Positions 5,678-7,086 of a stretch of 7,086 bases of DNA are shown here, piece by piece. The notes under the pieces are model-generated. The model saw only the letters and a list, made by a program, of their open reading frames with translations. It made no database searches and was not told the DNA's origin. The translations under genes were made by a program, and so were the position numbers. The stretch comes from Anaerolineae bacterium (lineage in GTDB: Bacteria > Chloroflexota > Anaerolineae > Anaerolineales > Villigracilaceae). The stretch spans positions 1-7,086 of the forward strand of contig JAFLCF010000015.1 in assembly GCA_017303735.1 (NCBI GenBank), given 5' to 3'. The stretch's first letter is position 1. Every line of letters starts with the position of its first letter.

Positions 5678-6034
5678 ATGAAATCTCCAAAATATTGGAA
5701 TATAGATTTACTTGAAAAATATCAAGCCATGCTGTTAGGTGGAGAATCGCAAGCTGAGCAGTTTGCCTTTTTACAAGAAAACTTTGGCGTAAAGTGGGAA
5801 GAAGCTCTTCAAGAACTGCACGAAGAAGAAGAACCTAAACCGAAAACCAATAAACCCTTAGAAATAATCGGGCTATTATTTATGCTTGCTGGTCTTGGCG
5901 CGGTTCTCTGGTCACGCTTCACCAATCCAGACATGACCTCAGTCCGTTGGTTCATCGAATATTGGCATATCTGGCTTGCGTCCATGCTTGGGGTTGGGGT
6001 GGGGATTTGGATATACAACTATTCGCGCGTGTAA
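5678..6034 (+). CDS. Two-helix membrane protein between terL and the integrase
   Basis: I do not recognise this gene. It starts at ATG 5678 with TGGAAGG a few bases upstream and its own predicted promoter. The 118-residue product has a soluble amphipathic N-terminal half (about 1-45: YQAMLLGGESQAEQFAFLQ and GVKWEEALQELHEEE), an acidic hinge (HEEEEPKPK), a membrane helix at about 61-79, a polar loop and a second helix at about 95-113. The first half would lie in the cytoplasm. The gene is more AT-rich than the large terminase gene (near 40% G+C by eye). It occupies the place normally held by a portal gene and reads toward the integrase, so it is not in canonical integron-cassette orientation. 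An accessory or moron role is likely; the function is unknown. Confidence 0.62.
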   Translation: MKSPKYWNIDLLEKYQAMLLGGESQAEQFAFLQENFGVKWEEALQELHEEEEPKPKTNKPLEIIGLLFMLAGLGAVLWSRFTNPDMTSVRWFIEYWHIWLASMLGVGVGIWIYNYSRV

Positions 6035-6040
6035 ACACCC

Positions 6041-6069
6041 TTGACAATTTTAAGCAATCCGCATAAAAT
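6041..6069 (+). promoter_or_regulatory. Near-consensus sigma70 promoter for the integrase
   Basis: TTGACA at 6041-6046 is a perfect -35. It is followed by a 17-base spacer and TAAAAT (6064-6069), a one-mismatch -10. The start would fall near 6076, leaving a leader of about 40 nt before ATG 6117. This is the strongest promoter match in the window and gives the integrase independent expression. Confidence 0.75.
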
Positions 6070-6071
6070 AA

Positions 6072-6101
6072 TCACAGTGAATAAATCAATTACACCGTGA
6101 A
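6072..6101. promoter_or_regulatory. Paired palindromic operator-like boxes at the integrase start site
   Basis: TCACAGTGA (6072-6080) is a perfect nine-base palindrome around a central A. CACCGTG (6093-6099) is the same palindrome with a central C. The 9-mer CACaGTGAA (6073-6081) recurs as CACcGTGAA (6093-6101), exactly 20 bases later, about two helical turns. They lie at and just after the predicted transcription start, where a dimeric repressor would block initiation. The sites do not match the proteobacterial LexA box CTGT-N8-ACAG. The regulator is unknown. Confidence 0.42.
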
Positions 6102-6116
6102 CGGAAGGAAAAGCGG

Positions 6117-7076
6117 ATGAAATTGCTGGCAACCGTGCAGGAAAGTTTGAGAATCCAAGAGTATGCTTACAAGACCGAGCAGACCTATATGGATTGGATT
6201 CGGCGTTATGTACGCTTTCATTTGCCAAAACATCCGCGAGAGGTGGGAGAGCCGGGCATTCGGGCTTTCATCCTATCACTGACCGAAGATCAAACACGGG
6301 GTGCAACACGAAACCAAGCCTTATCAGCAATCAAGTATTTGTATAAAGTGATGAGTGTAGACGTGGGCGACCTTTCGCATTTGGTGGCACGCAAAGAAAC
6401 GCAAGTTCGCACGGTGCTGACGCACGATCAGTCTATGCTGGTGATCAGCAAAATGAGCGGAGTGTATCGCATCATGGCTGAGTTGCTGTATGGTTCAGGG
6501 CTGCGCTTGATGGAATGCCTGCGGCTGCGCGTCAAAGACCTGGATTTTGAGCGGTTGACTGTGACCCTGCAGGATACCAAGTCTAACCGTGGGCGCGTGA
6601 CGATCTTGGCTGAGTTGGTTGTACCTGCTTTGAAGCTGCATTTGGCGAAGGTGCGGGCGCAATATCTGGAAGACTTGGCGAATGGGTACGGTGAAGTGGA
6701 GTTGCCCGGTCGGTTGGACAAGAAGAACCCGAGTGCAGCGTATGCCTGGGAGTGGCAGTATGTCTTCCCGGCTGGGCAGTTCTCAGTGGACCCACGAAGC
6801 GGGCATGAGAGAAGGCATCACGTTTACGAATCCAGTTTGCAAAAAGCGGTCAAAGCTGCGGCGCGGCAGGCGGGCATCCCAAAACCCGTCACCCCGCACG
6901 TGTTTCGGCATTCGTTCGCCACCCGCCTGCTAGAATTGGGATATGACATCCGCACAGTGCAAGAGTTGCTGGGGCATAAAGATGTTAAAACCACGATGGA
7001 ATATACACACGTGCTCGGCAAGCTAGTCGTCTCGCCGATGGATGGTATTAGGCGGCAGGCTGCCGTAGAATCATGA
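6117..7076 (+). CDS. intI: Integron-type integrase (IntI family tyrosine recombinase)
   Basis: This 319-residue protein starts at ATG 6117 with GGAAGG at 6103-6108. It is a complete tyrosine recombinase. The N-terminal SAM-like domain has the IntI-type pattern [20 protein letters not shown] (16-35) and [14 protein letters not shown] (63-76). Catalytic residues are R130 ([16 protein letters not shown]), K155, H261 and R264 ([13 protein letters not shown]), H287 (LGHKDV) and nucleophile Y296 (TTMEYTHVL). Between K155 and H261 lies the insertion found only in integron integrases: [15 protein letters not shown] (210-219), VDPRSG (224-229) and ERRHH (231-235). In the Vibrio cholerae IntI structure this region holds the extrahelical bases of folded single-stranded attC. 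W213, P226, H234 and H235 match its contact residues by a constant offset, from memory. IntI recombines attI with attC to capture gene cassettes. It has its own promoter; its place next to terL is unusual. Confidence 0.93.
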   Translation: MKLLATVQESLRIQEYAYKTEQTYMDWIRRYVRFHLPKHPREVGEPGIRAFILSLTEDQTRGATRNQALSAIKYLYKVMSVDVGDLSHLVARKETQVRTVLTHDQSMLVISKMSGVYRIMAELLYGSGLRLMECLRLRVKDLDFERLTVTLQDTKSNRGRVTILAELVVPALKLHLAKVRAQYLEDLANGYGEVELPGRLDKKNPSAAYAWEWQYVFPAGQFSVDPRSGHERRHHVYESSLQKAVKAAARQAGIPKPVTPHVFRHSFATRLLELGYDIRTVQELLGHKDVKTTMEYTHVLGKLVVSPMDGIRRQAAVES

Positions 7077-7086
7077 GTTAGCCCGC

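Noticed and set aside
6034..6044. GTGTAAACAC after the membrane gene as a terminator
   Set aside because: It is a 4-bp stem with a 2-base centre and no U-tract; it is too weak to terminate and merges into the -35 of the intI promoter.
5638..6116. The membrane gene as an integron cassette
   Set aside because: I scanned its flanks for paired RYYYAAC/GTTRRRY cores with an intervening hairpin. Only a one-mismatch GTTATGC at 5638 was found, and nothing attC-like follows the gene. It also has its own promoter and reads toward intI.
1..7086. tRNA genes, CRISPR arrays, insertion sequences
   Set aside because: I saw no cloverleaf with a T-loop signature, no regularly spaced repeats beyond the 233-297 cluster and no transposase or terminal inverted repeats.

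Overview
This window is a stretch of tailed-phage (Caudoviricetes) or prophage DNA, read entirely on the + strand, from a mid-GC bacterial host. The marks are a replication-organiser gene next to a helicase-loader-like gene, an HNH endonuclease, a P27-type small terminase and an HK97/lambda-like large terminase, in the usual cos-phage order. I cannot fix the host from sequence alone. An environmental bacterium such as a member of Chloroflexota is a guess, not a finding.

Layout. Positions 1-1979 hold a tightly packed early/replication operon: a DnaD-like replication protein (5' end cut by the window), a G39P-like helicase loader, two small unknown proteins and a zinc-ribbon protein, with gene junctions of 1 base or small overlaps. 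A repeat cluster at 233-297, inside the linker of the replication gene, looks like an iteron origin. The operon ends in a strong hairpin with a U-tract (1990-2039). An extended -10 box lies just before that hairpin, so a short RNA of about 80 nt may be made there.

Positions 2067-5637 hold a second operon, the packaging entry: a multi-pass membrane protein, an HNH nuclease, a 97-base gap that is the best place for a cos site, the small terminase, a zinc-ribbon protein, a very AT-rich two-helix membrane protein, and the large terminase.

Positions 5638-7076 depart from the usual plan. A portal gene normally follows the large terminase. Here there is a small membrane protein with its own promoter-like element, then a near-consensus sigma70 promoter with paired palindromic elements, and then an intact integron-type integrase (IntI family, not an ordinary phage integrase). 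It keeps all tyrosine-recombinase catalytic residues and the IntI-specific insertion that binds folded attC hairpins. An IntI beside a phage terminase is the most unusual thing in the window. No clear attC site is visible here, so whether it captures cassettes, serves as the phage's own integrase or is a later insertion depends on sequence beyond position 7086.
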